NCBI GenBank assembly: GCA_003525525.1
Contig: DQED01000013.1
Location: forward strand, 1 to 5,304
Reading direction: 5' to 3'
DNA length: 5,304 nucleotides
Origin: Desulfovibrio sp.
GTDB taxonomy: Bacteria; Desulfobacterota; Desulfovibrionia; Desulfovibrionales; Desulfovibrionaceae
Shown piece after piece: positions 4,618-5,304 of the stretch. A model generated the notes under the pieces. The model made no database searches. It was not told the DNA's origin and worked only from the letters and a program-made list of their open reading frames with translations. Each line of letters starts with the position of its first letter. Position 1 is the first letter of the stretch. Made by a program: the position numbers and the translations under genes.

Positions 4618-5304
4618 ATGTCCATGACCGGCCCGCAGAAGACCGCCGTCCTGTGCCTGGCGCTCGGCGAGAAATTCACCGGCGAGGTGTTCAAGCGCCT
4701 GGACCGGAAGGAAATCGCCCGCATCTCCAAGGCCATGATGGAGATGGAGACCGTGCCCAAGGAGCAGGTCGAGGACGTGGTCCACGAGTTCAACGAGTCC
4801 ATGCAGGTCGGCAAGGACATGGTCACGGGCGGGCCGGAGCAGGTGCGCAAGATGCTCTCCAAGACCCTCGACTCCGACACGGCCAAGTACATCATGGAGA
4901 CGCTCGAGCTCGACACCGGGCCCACGCCCTTCCAGGAGCTCGGCAATGTCTCGCCGCGCATCCTGGCGCAGATCCTGCGCAACGAGCACCCGCAGACGCT
5001 GGCGCTCATCCTCGGCCACCTGCACCCCGACCAGGCCGCGGAACTGCTCCAGAACCTGCCGTCGGGCGTGCGCGCCGAAGTGCTCATGCGCCTGTCGCGC
5101 CTGGAGGCCGTGGCCGAGGACATGCTGCTCGAAGTGGACAAGGTGCTGCAAAACCAGCTCATCGCCATGGGCGGCAAGGAAGGCAAGAAGGTCGGCGGCA
5201 TCACCTCCGTGGCCGAAATCCTCAATGCCGTGGACCGGGCCACGGAAGAGGAAGTGCTCTCGGAGATCGAAGAGGAATCGGCGCAGATGGCCGAGGACAT
5301 CCGC
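4618..5304 (+). CDS. fliG: Flagellar motor switch protein FliG (3' end outside window)
   Basis: A rotor protein of the C ring that binds FliF with its N-terminal domain and meets the stator with its C-terminal domain to make torque and switch direction. The open frame runs 229 codons to the window end without a stop; FliG is usually about 330-345 residues, so roughly the last third, including the charged torque helix, is not seen. Seen here are the N-terminal domain (GPQKTAVLCLALGEK, 5-19), the middle domain with the EHPQT motif at 123-127 inside ILRNEHPQTLALIL, DQAAELLQNLP at 138-148, and GITSVAEILN at 194-203 leading into the next domain. AGGAGG (4601-4606) overlaps the end of fliF, 11 bases before the ATG. 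A second ATG two codons on is less well spaced. Coupling to fliF is likely. Confidence 0.96.
   Translation, partial: MSMTGPQKTAVLCLALGEKFTGEVFKRLDRKEIARISKAMMEMETVPKEQVEDVVHEFNESMQVGKDMVTGGPEQVRKMLSKTLDSDTAKYIMETLELDTGPTPFQELGNVSPRILAQILRNEHPQTLALILGHLHPDQAAELLQNLPSGVRAEVLMRLSRLEAVAEDMLLEVDKVLQNQLIAMGGKEGKKVGGITSVAEILNAVDRATEEEVLSEIEEESAQMAEDIR

Noticed and set aside
4078..5151. Minus-strand open frame (357 codons) opposite fliF/fliG
   Set aside because: Composition is His/Leu/Gly/Gln-rich, typical of the reverse complement of GC-rich helical coding sequence; fliF and fliG are clear on plus.

Overview
The window is GC-rich, ordinary chromosomal DNA. It looks like a flagellated deltaproteobacterium of the Desulfovibrio type. 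That placement is inference from protein style, sigma-54 flagellar promoters, a stand-alone IMP cyclohydrolase and high GC; nothing in the window proves the genus. No mobile element, CRISPR array, tRNA or rRNA was seen.

Layout. The left quarter (1-1354) reads leftwards and carries a five-repeat TPR protein (782-1354) followed by a stand-alone IMP cyclohydrolase (51-644), the N-terminal half of the usual bifunctional PurH. The 137 bp between them holds three successive hairpins, the last of which covers the purH ribosome binding site. The middle (1355-1732) is a 378-bp divergent control region. The right two thirds (1733-5304) reads rightwards and is the start of a flagellar basal-body operon: flgB, flgC, fliE, fliF and the first 229 codons of fliG, which runs off the window end. 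These genes are tightly packed, with gaps of 1, 12, 40 and 6 bases and a ribosome binding site in front of each.

How it works together. FlgB and FlgC are proximal rod subunits, FliE joins the rod to the MS ring, FliF forms the MS ring, and FliG is the rotor/switch protein that binds the FliF C-terminus. The operon therefore encodes a physically contiguous early assembly intermediate. The control region has two back-to-back sigma-54 promoters: one for flgB (1652-1666, plus strand) and one with an exact consensus match for the TPR gene (1498-1513, minus strand). This suggests that the TPR protein is made together with the flagellum and is a candidate flagellum-linked accessory protein. I see no wholly new system. 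The most useful observations are the paired sigma-54 promoters, the structured purH leader, and the dyad and inverted repeat around the flgB promoter.
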